From Psychrobacillus psychrodurans (GTDB lineage Bacteria; Bacillota; Bacilli; Bacillales_A; Planococcaceae): a stretch of 64,000 bases of DNA. The position numbers and the translations under genes are program-made. Below the pieces are notes generated by a model. That model ran no database searches. It saw nothing but the letters and a program-made list of their open reading frames with translations, and had not been told where the DNA came from. The stretch lies in the NCBI RefSeq assembly GCF_027563345.1, contig NZ_JAMKBK010000001.1, one strand, 5' to 3'. Of the stretch, positions 9,390 to 19,184 are shown piece by piece (the stretch's first letter is position 1; each line of letters starts with the position of its first letter).

Positions 9390-10520
9390 ATGAGAGGAAC
9401 AATCTTGAAGCAAGCAGCAGTAGCGGTATTGTTATCATCTTCAGTTTTATCATTTTCTGCAAGTGCCTATGGGAACACATCATTAGATCAATCTATCAAC
9501 AAAGTGAAATCAGAACTAAATAGGGGAACAACCCACTATGTGTACCCTTCACTTGATGGAAAACTTGTTTCAAGTGGCGCATTATATCCAGCATTGAATA
9601 GTGCCAAGAAAAACTATGAGAGGACAAGAAACCTTATAAACTCGTCCTCGCTTTCTAATGTACAAAAACAAGCAAAGGTTGGTGAAATTGATAGCCTCTA
9701 TAACGAAAAAATTTCAGGAGGATTGGTTCCTTATATAGATGCATATAACTATGCGTTAAGATATTTGGTTCCAATTATGAGCAGAATTCAAGATGCCCAG
9801 AATAGAAATGACTTTGCAACTGTTGAAAAAGAATATCACAAACTTTCCTATCAACTAAAAGGTAGATCCGCAATCTTATATCGTTTTTCCGGTAAAGCGG
9901 CTCGAGACTTATTGTTAGAAAAATACAAAAAAACAGCAGATGCAAAACGTGATGAGTTAATGGTACCTGTAACTATTTATATGGAAATAATTAAAATTAA
10001 TGACTATATATCTAAGGGTAATAATGCAGGTGCTATTTCATCATATGCTGAAATTGCGGCCCTTTTACCTAGTCTTCCGAATGCGTCTTCGAATAAATTT
10101 GTTGCAGCATTATTAGTAGAAGTTGCTAAAGTTAAATCTGCAGTTGATGGTCTACAAATTTCACAACAGGAGATTCTAGACTCCAAAGTGGACAACCTAG
10201 CAACATTTTTAAATAATACACAAAGTCCATATTTTACAGTATCAACAAACGCATCGAATTCCGTTGTTGTTAACGTAAAGGAGAATACTAGTATTGTTGA
10301 GTTTCTGGATAAAGGATTTTACTCCGCATTTACTAGCCAGCTAGGGGTAACTAAAGTAAATGGGAATGCACCTACATCACCACAGGCTTTAACGTATCTA
10401 GCTAGTCTATTCCCAGGAGTGACTACTATAAATGAAATGAAAGGCAAATCAGTAGTTGTTCCATTAACTGTAAACAATGGTTCGGAACTAAATGTCGATT
10501 TTACTATTCATTTTCAATAA
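9390..10520 (+). CDS. Secreted SbsC-domain (S-layer-type anchoring) protein
   Basis: A signal peptide (cleavage near SASA, about residue 26) is followed by an alpha-helical domain (about 30-250) that matches the wall-polymer-binding part of Geobacillus SbsC. Diagnostic stretches are PYIDAYNYALRYL, YHKLSYQLKGRSAILYR, FSGKAARDLLL and a KRDELMVPVTIYM helix. The remaining 125 residues form a small beta-rich domain of unknown role. The same anchoring domain occurs in the nucleotidase at 45814-48414. The gene has an AAAGGAGGAG ribosome site. By family it binds secondary cell wall polymer; whether it forms a lattice is unknown, and at 376 residues it is far shorter than an S-layer protein. Confidence 0.82.
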   Translation: MRGTILKQAAVAVLLSSSVLSFSASAYGNTSLDQSINKVKSELNRGTTHYVYPSLDGKLVSSGALYPALNSAKKNYERTRNLINSSSLSNVQKQAKVGEIDSLYNEKISGGLVPYIDAYNYALRYLVPIMSRIQDAQNRNDFATVEKEYHKLSYQLKGRSAILYRFSGKAARDLLLEKYKKTADAKRDELMVPVTIYMEIIKINDYISKGNNAGAISSYAEIAALLPSLPNASSNKFVAALLVEVAKVKSAVDGLQISQQEILDSKVDNLATFLNNTQSPYFTVSTNASNSVVVNVKENTSIVEFLDKGFYSAFTSQLGVTKVNGNAPTSPQALTYLASLFPGVTTINEMKGKSVVVPLTVNNGSELNVDFTIHFQ

Positions 10521-10537
10521 TAACTAATGTGTGTCTA

Positions 10538-10595
10538 CTAAATCCCGAATATCAATCACTTTACATAGTAAAAGATATTCGGGATTTAGCTTTTA
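10538..10595 (+). terminator. Stem-loop terminator after the SbsC-domain gene
   Basis: A perfect 16 bp stem (CTAAATCCCGAATATC, 10538-10553, with 10574-10589) is followed after two bases by a short TTTT. Confidence 0.78.
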
Positions 10596-10629
10596 TGGAG
10601 GGTATTTTCGAATTGGGAGGGGGAACGGT

Positions 10630-11319
10630 ATGAAGAAGAAGCTTAAAGTTTTTTTAATAGCTGGACTAGTAATTGTGATAGGAATAGGAAGTTATTTACT
10701 TTATACGTTTAAATTTAAAGAATATGATACCGCCGATGAGCACGTGGAAGAAATAATAGAAGCAGACTATAAAGTCGAATTACCAGATGGAAATATTTTT
10801 GTCATAGACGACTCTTTAGAAGAAAGTAATGGAACTTCTATAGCAAAAGAAACAGCAACTACCAATACAAGTTCCCAAACCCCAACATCCGAAGAGAAAT
10901 CTAGCACTGTAGTAGAAGCAAAGGTAAATGAAACTGCTAATACAAACAGCTCTAAAACAAAACCATCATCAGCTGAAGTAATAATTGAAAAATATGAACC
11001 AACATTAGCTGGACTCGAGGGACAAGCAGACACTAAAATCGATGCACTCATTGGGCGGGCAATGGGAGAATATCAAGAAAAGAAAAACAGTGGAGAAAAA
11101 GTAGACTTTGGATACTTTTACAATAAGTATATGTCCGCAGCTAATAATCTCGAAGCAAATACAGATAAGGTTTTTTATTCTGTTATAAGAGTAATTGAAA
11201 AAGATTTAACAGCAAATGAATTTGATAAGTCTCGTGTGCAAACATTGAAGGATGAATATGAAGCTAAGAAAAAAGCAAGAAGAGATAGTTTGATAAGTAA
11301 GGCTCTTGAAAACCGTTAG
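10630..11319 (+). CDS. Membrane-anchored protein of unknown function
   Basis: The start at 10630 is chosen because GGGAGGGGG lies just upstream and the product then opens with a basic patch and one membrane helix (residues about 5-25). The helix is followed by an acidic, Ser/Thr-rich linker and a Lys/Glu-rich helical C-terminal domain (about 135-229). It looks like a single-pass protein with an extracellular domain. It lies between the SbsC-domain gene and the exopolysaccharide operon. No family is recognised; a role in surface assembly is only suggested by position. Confidence 0.7.
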   Translation: MKKKLKVFLIAGLVIVIGIGSYLLYTFKFKEYDTADEHVEEIIEADYKVELPDGNIFVIDDSLEESNGTSIAKETATTNTSSQTPTSEEKSSTVVEAKVNETANTNSSKTKPSSAEVIIEKYEPTLAGLEGQADTKIDALIGRAMGEYQEKKNSGEKVDFGYFYNKYMSAANNLEANTDKVFYSVIRVIEKDLTANEFDKSRVQTLKDEYEAKKKARRDSLISKALENR

Positions 11320-11446
11320 AGCAGCAGGTTTATGCTCTTTTTAAAAATTTAATTTCAGCTCTATTTATAACTGAAAAATGGTCATAGCATTCCAATCTAA
11401 ACTATTTTATAGAGAAGAAATTAACATTAAAGGGGTTAAGAACTTA

Positions 11447-12172
11447 ATGGAAGAGACAATCAGCCTTCAGGATATTTTTAAAACGATTAAAAAAAGATTC
11501 TTTTTAATAGTATGTACAACAATAGCAGCAATTGTAATTAGTGGAATCATTAGCTTTATTTTTCTAACACCTATTTATCAATCTTCTACACAAATATTAG
11601 TCAATCAAGAAAAAGTAGATATTACAACATTAAACGCACAGGATATCCAAACTAATTTACAGCTCATTAATACATATAACGTCATTATCAAAAGCCCAGC
11701 AATATTATCAAAAGTAATTGACGATTTGGGTTTAGATACTACACCTACAGCTTTAAATAGCAAAATTACAGTCAATAACGAACAAAACTCACAAGTCGTA
11801 AATATTACCGTTCAGGATCCAGATCCAAAGAATGCAGTAGATATTGCCAATAAAACAGCTTCCGTTTTTCAAACAGAGATAAAAAAGCTAATGAAAGTAG
11901 ATAATGTGAGCATTCTAACACCAGCATTTTTACCGGATAATCCGACTCCAGTAAAACCTGACCCATGGCTAAATATGGCTATTGCAGCTGTTGTAGGTTT
12001 AATGATAGGAATCGGTTTAGCTTTTTTAATAGAGTATTTTGATACTACGATAAAGACAGAGCAGGATGTAGAAGATTTTATAAACTTACCAATACTTGGG
12101 CTCATCAGTCCTATTTCCGATAAGGATATAAAAAATACTATGGCGGAAGTGACAATTCGTAGAAAGAGGTAG
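11447..12172 (+). CDS. Wzz/YveK-type chain-length regulator and tyrosine-kinase modulator
   Basis: The ATG at 11447 follows AAAGGGG and gives a 241-residue protein with the standard family layout. A cytoplasmic N-terminus leads to TM1 (about 18-41), an extracellular helical part, a Pro-rich motif before TM2 (DNPTPVKPDPW), TM2 (about 176-196) and a cytoplasmic tail. In Gram-positive bacteria such proteins (YwqC, EpsA, CapA) activate the BY-kinase encoded next, and together they set polysaccharide chain length. The kinase gene begins 4 bases downstream. This is the first gene of the exopolysaccharide operon. Confidence 0.9.
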   Translation: MEETISLQDIFKTIKKRFFLIVCTTIAAIVISGIISFIFLTPIYQSSTQILVNQEKVDITTLNAQDIQTNLQLINTYNVIIKSPAILSKVIDDLGLDTTPTALNSKITVNNEQNSQVVNITVQDPDPKNAVDIANKTASVFQTEIKKLMKVDNVSILTPAFLPDNPTPVKPDPWLNMAIAAVVGLMIGIGLAFLIEYFDTTIKTEQDVEDFINLPILGLISPISDKDIKNTMAEVTIRRKR

Positions 12173-12176
12173 CTAA

Positions 12177-12893
12177 ATGGTTAGAAAAAAAATAGAAAAA
12201 AAGAAAAAATCTTTTCAAACTGCAGCAAGAAAACTAGTTACAGGATTGCTTTCTAAATCTATAGTCTCGGAACAGTTCCGTACACTTCGTACAAACATAA
12301 ACTTTTCAATGCCAGATAAAGAACTTAAAACACTTCTTTTTACATCATCATCTCCTGGAGAAGGGAAATCTACGGTAGCGGCAAATATGGCAGTAGTATT
12401 TTCTCAGGAAGGAAAAAGAGTCCTTTTAGTTGATGCAGACATGAGAAAACCTACTGTTCATCATACCTTTCACATTACTAATACAGAGGGTATTTCCGAT
12501 CTCCTATCAAGAAAATCTGTATTAGAAGATGTAGTAAAGACTTGTGAAATTGATAATCTATCTATTATTACATGTGGGCCTATTCCACCTAATCCAGCTG
12601 AGTTACTTAGCTCTCAAACAATGCAGAAGCTTTTGGAGGAAATGACAGATAAATATGATCTCATTATTTTCGATGCCCCACCTGTTTTATCTGTAACAGA
12701 TGCACAAATTCTTTCCAACAAATGTGAAGGTACCGTTTTAATATTAAATTCAGGGAATACGGAAAAAAATGCACTTTTAAAAGCGAAAGAAGCTTTAAAT
12801 TCTTCAAAAGCTAATATATTGGGTGTTGTGTTAAATAATTTTAAGCTTCAAAAGAACCACTATTACTACCAATATTACGGAAATGTAGAGTGA
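12177..12893 (+). CDS. Bacterial tyrosine kinase (CpsD/CapB/PtkA family)
   Basis: The 238-residue protein has the BY-kinase signature: SEQFRTLRTNI near the start, Walker A SPGEGKST (Lys64), Walker A' LLVDADMRKP and Walker B LIIFDAPP. The C-terminus holds a tyrosine cluster (Tyr229-231 and 233-234), the usual autophosphorylation sites. It phosphorylates itself and polysaccharide enzymes when bound to the membrane modulator encoded just upstream. The cognate phosphatase follows. All catalytic motifs look intact. Confidence 0.93.
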   Translation: MVRKKIEKKKKSFQTAARKLVTGLLSKSIVSEQFRTLRTNINFSMPDKELKTLLFTSSSPGEGKSTVAANMAVVFSQEGKRVLLVDADMRKPTVHHTFHITNTEGISDLLSRKSVLEDVVKTCEIDNLSIITCGPIPPNPAELLSSQTMQKLLEEMTDKYDLIIFDAPPVLSVTDAQILSNKCEGTVLILNSGNTEKNALLKAKEALNSSKANILGVVLNNFKLQKNHYYYQYYGNVE

Positions 12894-12955
12894 ATGGGTA
12901 TATTTACCTAAACATTCTTTTTTTAGTTAAACTCTAGGAAACAGAGGTATTGAAA

Positions 12956-13723
12956 ATGATTGATATACATGCCCATATTCTCCCGGGAGTAGATGATGGT
13001 CCAAATACAATAGAAGAATCTATGGAAATTATCAAACTAGCTATTGAGGAAGGAATTACTGACATTATAGCAACACCGCACGTTTATAACCCACACTATA
13101 ATGTACCAGCTGAACTTGTATATGAAAAAATTAACTTATTAACATTAGAAATAAATAAATATGAACTACCAATTACTATTCATGCTGGGCAGGAAATAAG
13201 AATACAACATTCAACAGTCGAGAAATTGTCAGATGGTGAGATCCTTGCTCTAGCAAAATCCAGATATGTACTGATTGAGCTTCCAAATGATGGTATTCCA
13301 TTATACACAGAACAAGTGATTCAGAGAATAATTCAATTAGATAAAATTCCAGTAATAGCTCATCCCGAAAGGAACCGTATAATTGCCAATAACCCGCAGC
13401 ACCTTATGAAATTGATAAATAATGGTGCTATAGCACAAATTACTGCTGGTAGTGTCGCCGGACACTTTGGGAAGAATGTACAAAAAACATCACTACAATT
13501 AGTGGATAACAATTTAGTACATGCTTATGGATCGGATGTTCATAGTTTAAAAAATCGTCCATTACTATTTGATGAGGGCTTAAGCTACTTAGAAAAACAT
13601 AAAAGGTTGGATGCTGTAGACATCTTTTTAGAGAACAATTTTAGAATACTAAACAATAGGGAAGCTATTATTTTAGAATTAGGGGAAATCCCATCATCAA
13701 AATGGTGGAAAATATTTCATTAA
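12956..13723 (+). CDS. PHP-type tyrosine-protein phosphatase (CpsB/CapC/YwqE family)
   Basis: The ATG at 12956 is preferred over the TTG two codons earlier because AGAGGT then has normal spacing. The PHP metal site is visible: HAH (His5, His7), GVDDGP, ATPHVYNPHY, a GQE strand, AHPERN, and the final GSDVHS. It should dephosphorylate the kinase encoded just upstream using Mn2+, cycling its activity. The length of 255 residues is normal. Modulator, kinase and phosphatase in this order match ywqCDE of Bacillus subtilis. Confidence 0.92.
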   Translation: MIDIHAHILPGVDDGPNTIEESMEIIKLAIEEGITDIIATPHVYNPHYNVPAELVYEKINLLTLEINKYELPITIHAGQEIRIQHSTVEKLSDGEILALAKSRYVLIELPNDGIPLYTEQVIQRIIQLDKIPVIAHPERNRIIANNPQHLMKLINNGAIAQITAGSVAGHFGKNVQKTSLQLVDNNLVHAYGSDVHSLKNRPLLFDEGLSYLEKHKRLDAVDIFLENNFRILNNREAIILELGEIPSSKWWKIFH

Positions 13724-13757
13724 AAGAAATGCTTTAGAAGAAAGGACTGAAGAAGAA

Positions 13758-15590
13758 ATGTCTCTTAGAAAAAGAATATCATTATTGATTTTTGTGGATT
13801 CCTGTATCGTGTTCTTTTCCATTTATATAGGATATTTTGTACTTCATCCTATAGAAAATCCTTTTAATAATACTTTTCTATTGATAAGTGCACTAACTAT
13901 TTTTATAGCACACCATTTTTTTGCTATGTACTATGGTCTCTATCGAAAAGTATGGGAGTATGCATCTATCAGAGAGTTAGTATCAATTGCTAAAGCAGTT
14001 TCACTTACAATCTTGACTGTTGCCTTGATACAATTTCTTGTTGCTGGAGATGTACTAACTAGAGCACTCTCAATTACATGGATGCTACATATGTTACTAA
14101 TCGGAGGGTCAAGGCTTTCTTGGAGAGTTTTTAGGGATTCGTATTTGTCCGGAGAAAAAAATCTGAATAAAACTGAAAAGCGAACGTTAATAATCGGAGC
14201 AGGTTCAGCGGGCTCGATGATAGCACGCCAGTTATTAAATAATGCGGATTCACCATTAAAGCCAGTTGCTTTTTTAGATGATGATTGTACAAAAACAGGG
14301 TTAGAAATATTTAATATAAAAGTTATGGGGCCAACAAAAGTTATTGAGGACGCCGTGAAGGACTTAGATATTGAGCATATCATCATTGCCATTCCTTCCC
14401 TAGACAAACATACAAGTTCTAATCTAATGCAAAAGTGTCTTGATACTGGTATTCATACACAAACGATGCCGCTTATCGAAGATTTACTCACCGGCAAAGT
14501 ATCCGTTAATGAGTTTAGGGATGTCAGAATTGAAGATTTACTAGGACGTGAAGAAGTAGCACTAGACGTAGATTCTATATCAATGAAGCTGACAAACAAA
14601 AAAATTCTAATTACTGGAGCAGGTGGATCTATCGGATCGGAAATCTGCAGACAAGTAGCTAAGTTTGAGCCAAGGGAAATTATTTTACTAGGACATGGAG
14701 AAAACTCTATTTACACGATTGACATGGAGTTAAGACAAAAGGCTTCCTCCATGATTAAAGTTATTCCGATTATTGCGGACATCCAAGACAGACCGAGAAT
14801 TTTTGATATTGTGTCTACTCATAGACCCGATGTTATCTATCATGCTGCTGCCCATAAACATGTACCTTTAATGGAATATAACCCAATGGAAGCAGTGAAA
14901 AATAATATTTTCGGAACAAAAAATATTGCTGAAGCAGCAGACACCTTTGGTATAAAACACTTTGTCATGATCTCGACAGACAAGGCAGTAAATCCCCCTA
15001 ACATAATGGGGGCAACAAAACGTTTTGCCGAGATGATAGTTCAGAATCTCGCGAAGAAAAGTAATACAAAATTTGCAGCTGTTCGATTTGGGAACGTACT
15101 TGGATCTCGAGGCAGTGTAGTTCCACTATTTAAAAAGCAAATTGCAATGGGTGGTCCAATAACAGTAACAGACCCAAATATGACCCGCTACTTCATGACA
15201 ATTCCGGAGGCTTCGAGATTAGTTCTCCAAGCAGGTACCCTAGCAAATGGAGGCGAAATCTTTGTCCTTGATATGGGTGAGCCTGTGAAAATAGTAGACT
15301 TAGCCAAAAATCTCATTAAGTTATCCGGATACACTGAAGATGAGATCGACATCTACTACACTGGTTCTCGTCCGGGAGAAAAATTATATGAAGAACTATT
15401 AAGTGAAGATGAGATTCAGGATAAATTTATCTTTCCTAAAATACATGTTGGAAGAGCAAGTCCAATAAGTGAAGTGGAGTTGGAATATGTATTGGACAAG
15501 TTGAAAAGTATGAAGGCCGATGATATGAAAGATACATTAATTGGGTTAGCGAATAAAAAAAATATTCATTCTCCGATGAAGTCATACTAA
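13758..15590 (+). CDS. Membrane UDP-N-acetylglucosamine 4,6-dehydratase (CapD/PglF/EpsC type)
   Basis: About four membrane helices occupy residues 1-130. A first Rossmann fold follows (GAGSAG at 147-152), then the catalytic SDR domain with its NAD motif GAGGSIGS (287-294), STDKAVNP and MGATKRF. In this family UDP-GlcNAc is converted to the 4-keto-6-deoxy sugar, the first step to N,N'-diacetylbacillosamine in the PglF-PglE-PglD route. The aminotransferase and acetyltransferase of that route are encoded at the end of the same cluster (22945 and 22307). At 610 residues it has the usual two-domain length. Confidence 0.92.
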   Translation: MSLRKRISLLIFVDSCIVFFSIYIGYFVLHPIENPFNNTFLLISALTIFIAHHFFAMYYGLYRKVWEYASIRELVSIAKAVSLTILTVALIQFLVAGDVLTRALSITWMLHMLLIGGSRLSWRVFRDSYLSGEKNLNKTEKRTLIIGAGSAGSMIARQLLNNADSPLKPVAFLDDDCTKTGLEIFNIKVMGPTKVIEDAVKDLDIEHIIIAIPSLDKHTSSNLMQKCLDTGIHTQTMPLIEDLLTGKVSVNEFRDVRIEDLLGREEVALDVDSISMKLTNKKILITGAGGSIGSEICRQVAKFEPREIILLGHGENSIYTIDMELRQKASSMIKVIPIIADIQDRPRIFDIVSTHRPDVIYHAAAHKHVPLMEYNPMEAVKNNIFGTKNIAEAADTFGIKHFVMISTDKAVNPPNIMGATKRFAEMIVQNLAKKSNTKFAAVRFGNVLGSRGSVVPLFKKQIAMGGPITVTDPNMTRYFMTIPEASRLVLQAGTLANGGEIFVLDMGEPVKIVDLAKNLIKLSGYTEDEIDIYYTGSRPGEKLYEELLSEDEIQDKFIFPKIHVGRASPISEVELEYVLDKLKSMKADDMKDTLIGLANKKNIHSPMKSY

Positions 15591-15642
15591 TAGTTTAGTT
15601 AACACATTAGAAAAAACTAAATTAAGAAAAAGAGAAGATAAA

Positions 15643-16869
15643 ATGAAAAAAAAAATATTTAAAGATGTATATATCAATCTACTAAGTTCTTTTATTTTTT
15701 TATTTGCTATACAAATATTATATTATCCAGAAGTTTCTAAACAATTTAGTGAGCATTTTTTTGGAGAATTTATATACATCATTACCATTATTAATTTAGT
15801 AGGTTCCCTAATTGGAGGAACAATAAGTAATGTATTCTTAAAAAATTATTCAACTTGGAAAATGAATAATACACACTTTCAAAAATTTAGTAGCTTGCTT
15901 TATATTTCTATTGTTATATTTCTAGTTTTTTTACTTGGTTGTTTAATTTTCAATAAGCAACAATTACTCGGAATAACTTTTTCTAATCAAGATGTTTTAT
16001 ATATATTCTTAATCACACTTTTCAATCAAATGAGAGTAATTTTAACAACCTGGCTTAGAGCAAAATTAGATTATAAAGTAATATTTTTACTTAATATAGT
16101 CGTATCAGGAATTTATTGTTTAGGTTGGATGTTGCTGAGAATGAATATTCCGTTGAATGTATTTCAAATTTTGTTCTTTGCGGAGTTTTCATTTTTTGTT
16201 GTTTTCTTGTTAGTTGATAAAAGTCATATTAGGATATTTCACGTATTTAATAAAATATATGAAAAAAAACTATATTATTCCGTAGTTTTACTACTATTTT
16301 CATCCATTTTTTATACTCTATACAAATATGTAGATCGTGTATTAATCGGACATTTTATGAGTCTGGAATTTATACCTATTTTTTATGTTGCTAATATAAC
16401 AGGTTTAATATTTGCTGTGCCATTTAATGTCCTTTCAAATGTAGTATTCAGTTATATTGCACAAAAAAATACTATTGAGAAAAATCAATTGAAACTTCTA
16501 TTATATATACCATTTCTTCTATTTATATTTCTCTTTGTTATTAGTTCTTTTTTAGGACCAGTGCTGATCGAGCATTTATATCCTGAGTATTACGTTGAAG
16601 CTATGAGTATATTTAAGATTTTGAACCTAGGGAATGCATTATTAGTATTGGATTACTTAATAAGGGGATTTATTATCAAATACTATTCTGAAGGCTATAA
16701 AGTTATATCAGATTTTATAGCTCTCTCGTTTTTCATTGGTGTATCTGTAGTGTTTTTTGAAAGTTCATTAGTTTCGTTTGCATACGGTTATACGGTAGGG
16801 ATTATTGTTAAGTGTTTATATAATTATTCTTTACTTATTGTTTATTTTAGAAAGGTTATAAAGAGTTAA
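15643..16869 (+). CDS. Polysaccharide flippase (Wzx-like)
   Basis: The 408-residue protein is almost wholly hydrophobic, with about 12 predicted membrane helices and no soluble domain, as in MATE/polysaccharide-transporter flippases. Flippases conserve little primary sequence, so the call rests on topology, length and position beside the polymerase and glycosyltransferases. It would move the undecaprenyl-linked repeat unit across the membrane. GC content is lower than in the genes upstream, common for repeat-unit-specific genes that vary between strains. Confidence 0.75.
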   Translation: MKKKIFKDVYINLLSSFIFLFAIQILYYPEVSKQFSEHFFGEFIYIITIINLVGSLIGGTISNVFLKNYSTWKMNNTHFQKFSSLLYISIVIFLVFLLGCLIFNKQQLLGITFSNQDVLYIFLITLFNQMRVILTTWLRAKLDYKVIFLLNIVVSGIYCLGWMLLRMNIPLNVFQILFFAEFSFFVVFLLVDKSHIRIFHVFNKIYEKKLYYSVVLLLFSSIFYTLYKYVDRVLIGHFMSLEFIPIFYVANITGLIFAVPFNVLSNVVFSYIAQKNTIEKNQLKLLLYIPFLLFIFLFVISSFLGPVLIEHLYPEYYVEAMSIFKILNLGNALLVLDYLIRGFIIKYYSEGYKVISDFIALSFFIGVSVVFFESSLVSFAYGYTVGIIVKCLYNYSLLIVYFRKVIKS

Positions 16870-16908
16870 TAGTTTACTTTATTAAGGCAGAAATCGAGAG
16901 GATAAAAC

Positions 16909-18216
16909 ATGCTACTTCTTATACATTGTGTAATACCAATAATAAGTATGATGATTATTAAAATTAGTTACGGTCGGATTTTAAGTTTTTCATTTGTTCA
17001 TATCTTTCTGTATTCCTTTTTGTTTTTGATCTATATCAGAGCACTGGAGGTATATAAATTTTTTGGGAATATCCATTTTATTATTGCTGTATGGATAATT
17101 CCTTTAATAGTAGTTTTAATAGCCTCATATGTAAAAGTTGTAGTTTTAAAGTCTACATACGCATTTAATCTAAAGGTGAATAATCTCCATTTCAATAATT
17201 TAGATGAATTCCTATATAGAAGAATTCCATTTTTTTCGTTAATTTTTCTTTTAATAGTAGGAACTTTTATTGTAGATATTGGATTTTCAAATATCGCATT
17301 ATTCACTCTTTTCACCAATACAAGTAACAGTGTAGAGGTGATGAATCAAAGAATTTCTGGATTAACATCCAATATAAACCCTTTACTAACTTATATTTAT
17401 TCTTATTCAAGAGCTTTAATGTTTCCTTTATATTTTTCTTTTCTATCTATCTTATTTGCACAGAAGAAAATAAGTAAATGGCATTACTTAATAATAATGC
17501 TTGCAGGAATATTCTTCTGCTTATCCACTACCGCAAAATCACCAGTCGTAATTTATATGATAAGTGGTCTTTTAGGATATAACTTTGCGATTGGAGGAAG
17601 GTTAAAGGTAAATAAAATAGGCGGAAGAATTATTGCTGTTTTATTAATTCCGGCTGCTATATATCCGCTGTTGTATGGTACATCTGGACTCAACGGCTTG
17701 GTAGTCCTTGTTGAGAGTCTATGGAGAAGACTTACATGGGTTCCATCCTATGCAAGTGGAGTGTATTTTGATTATTTCAGTAACCATAACTTGATAGTAG
17801 GCTTTTCATCAAACAAGGTACTATCTTTTTTAACAAATCAAGAATATATAAATATACCAAGTTATATATATGAAAACTATTTTGAAACTACTATTCAGGG
17901 GGGGCTTGTAAATGCATCTTATTTTGCTTCCTTTTACGCTGATTGGGGCCTTTATGGAGTCATTTTTTCTACAATATTTATAAGTATCCTCTTAGTCACA
18001 TTTGATTATTTTTTTAAGTTGAATAACACTTTTTTTTATACAGCTGGAAAAGTAATTGTGATTTTAGGAATGATTCACTTAATGCTTTCAAATTTTTACT
18101 CTGTATCTCTCGGAAGAGGGTTCTTATCAATCCCATTGTTATTGCTATTTTTAAAAGGAATATCTAAACAGAGTTATTTACCGATTATCGGAAATTTTTA
18201 TGTAAGGAGTAAATAA
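16909..18216 (+). CDS. Polysaccharide polymerase (Wzy-like)
   Basis: This is a polytopic protein of 435 residues with about 11 or 12 helices and a longer hydrophilic loop around residues 270-340, the layout of O-antigen-type polymerases. It would join flipped repeat units outside the membrane. The gene is very AT-rich and follows the flippase. Its stop codon overlaps the next start by one base (TAATG), so translation of the epimerase-like gene is probably coupled. Assignment is from topology and context, since the family is too divergent for motif proof. Confidence 0.7.
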   Translation: MLLLIHCVIPIISMMIIKISYGRILSFSFVHIFLYSFLFLIYIRALEVYKFFGNIHFIIAVWIIPLIVVLIASYVKVVVLKSTYAFNLKVNNLHFNNLDEFLYRRIPFFSLIFLLIVGTFIVDIGFSNIALFTLFTNTSNSVEVMNQRISGLTSNINPLLTYIYSYSRALMFPLYFSFLSILFAQKKISKWHYLIIMLAGIFFCLSTTAKSPVVIYMISGLLGYNFAIGGRLKVNKIGGRIIAVLLIPAAIYPLLYGTSGLNGLVVLVESLWRRLTWVPSYASGVYFDYFSNHNLIVGFSSNKVLSFLTNQEYINIPSYIYENYFETTIQGGLVNASYFASFYADWGLYGVIFSTIFISILLVTFDYFFKLNNTFFYTAGKVIVILGMIHLMLSNFYSVSLGRGFLSIPLLLLFLKGISKQSYLPIIGNFYVRSK

Positions 18217-19175
18217 TGAGAATAAAAAAATTCAGTAAGGACATTCTAGAGTTTTTAATAATAAAGAAAAAATACAATTTAAAGATTGACGAGAGCAAAG
18301 CATTATATCCGGTCGATTTAGATTTCACTCTAGATGATGAAGTTAATTATTACCATCCGTTCGATGAACATGGTATTCCCATGAAAGTCTATGTATCAAA
18401 AGGAAAACAATATAATCCTACTAGAATAGCCTCATATGGCTTTGCGCATTGGGGAAGATATCAAAATAATAGTAAAGAAATACACAAACAAGAATTCATG
18501 AAAGTACTCTTTTGGTTTTATCAAAATAACCATAGAGGTCTATGGTTTTATAAGTTTGAGTGGAACACTTTAGAAAAAAATTGGATATCATGTATGGCTC
18601 AAGGAGAAGGGATAAGTATTTTAGTAAGGGGATATCTTCTAACATTAGAGGATAAATATATCGATCTTGCCATTAAAGCAATTGAACCATTCAAGAAATT
18701 GGTTAGAGACAAGGGGGTGGCTTCCTATTTAAATGATAATTCAATTTTCTTTGAAGAATATCCTACGGATGATCCAGTGCATGTTTTAAATGGTTTTTTA
18801 TATTCTTTAATTGGTTTGATAGAGCTTAAGGAAATACTTGAAAATTCTGCAGAAAGAGAAAGCGAAGCAGTCGATTTAAGTACTTTAATTGATAGTGCAA
18901 TAACATCATTAGAAAAAAATATTGAAAGATGGGATTCGGGATTCTGGTCCTATTATGATTTACATCTTGAAGGAAAAAACATTAGAAACATTTCAACGAT
19001 AATCTATCATATGCTGCATGTTACTCAATTAAAATATATTGCGACTAAAACTAATAATAACTATTTGTTGGGAGTATCTAGTAGGTGGGAAAAGTACTTG
19101 AATAATACTAATTATAGGATGAAGGCATTGATCATAAAAGTTCTATATCGATTAAAAAATCACGCACAAAGGTAG
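18216..19175 (+). CDS. D-glucuronyl C5-epimerase-like protein
   Basis: The C-terminal two thirds carry features of the heparan-sulfate glucuronyl C5-epimerase C-terminal family. These are a WISCMAQGEGISILVRGYLL stretch, EEYPTDDPVHVLNGFLYSLIG, and the later Trp/Tyr-rich WDSGFWSYYDL. There is no signal peptide or membrane helix, so the protein should be cytosolic. Family enzymes convert D-glucuronate to L-iduronate within a polymer. Inside a polysaccharide operon it would act on a GlcA-containing lipid-linked unit or chain. No UDP-glucose dehydrogenase gene is in the window. The fold is also shared by non-epimerases, so activity needs testing. Confidence 0.72.
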   Translation: MRIKKFSKDILEFLIIKKKYNLKIDESKALYPVDLDFTLDDEVNYYHPFDEHGIPMKVYVSKGKQYNPTRIASYGFAHWGRYQNNSKEIHKQEFMKVLFWFYQNNHRGLWFYKFEWNTLEKNWISCMAQGEGISILVRGYLLTLEDKYIDLAIKAIEPFKKLVRDKGVASYLNDNSIFFEEYPTDDPVHVLNGFLYSLIGLIELKEILENSAERESEAVDLSTLIDSAITSLEKNIERWDSGFWSYYDLHLEGKNIRNISTIIYHMLHVTQLKYIATKTNNNYLLGVSSRWEKYLNNTNYRMKALIIKVLYRLKNHAQR

Positions 19176-19184
19176 TGAGAAAAA

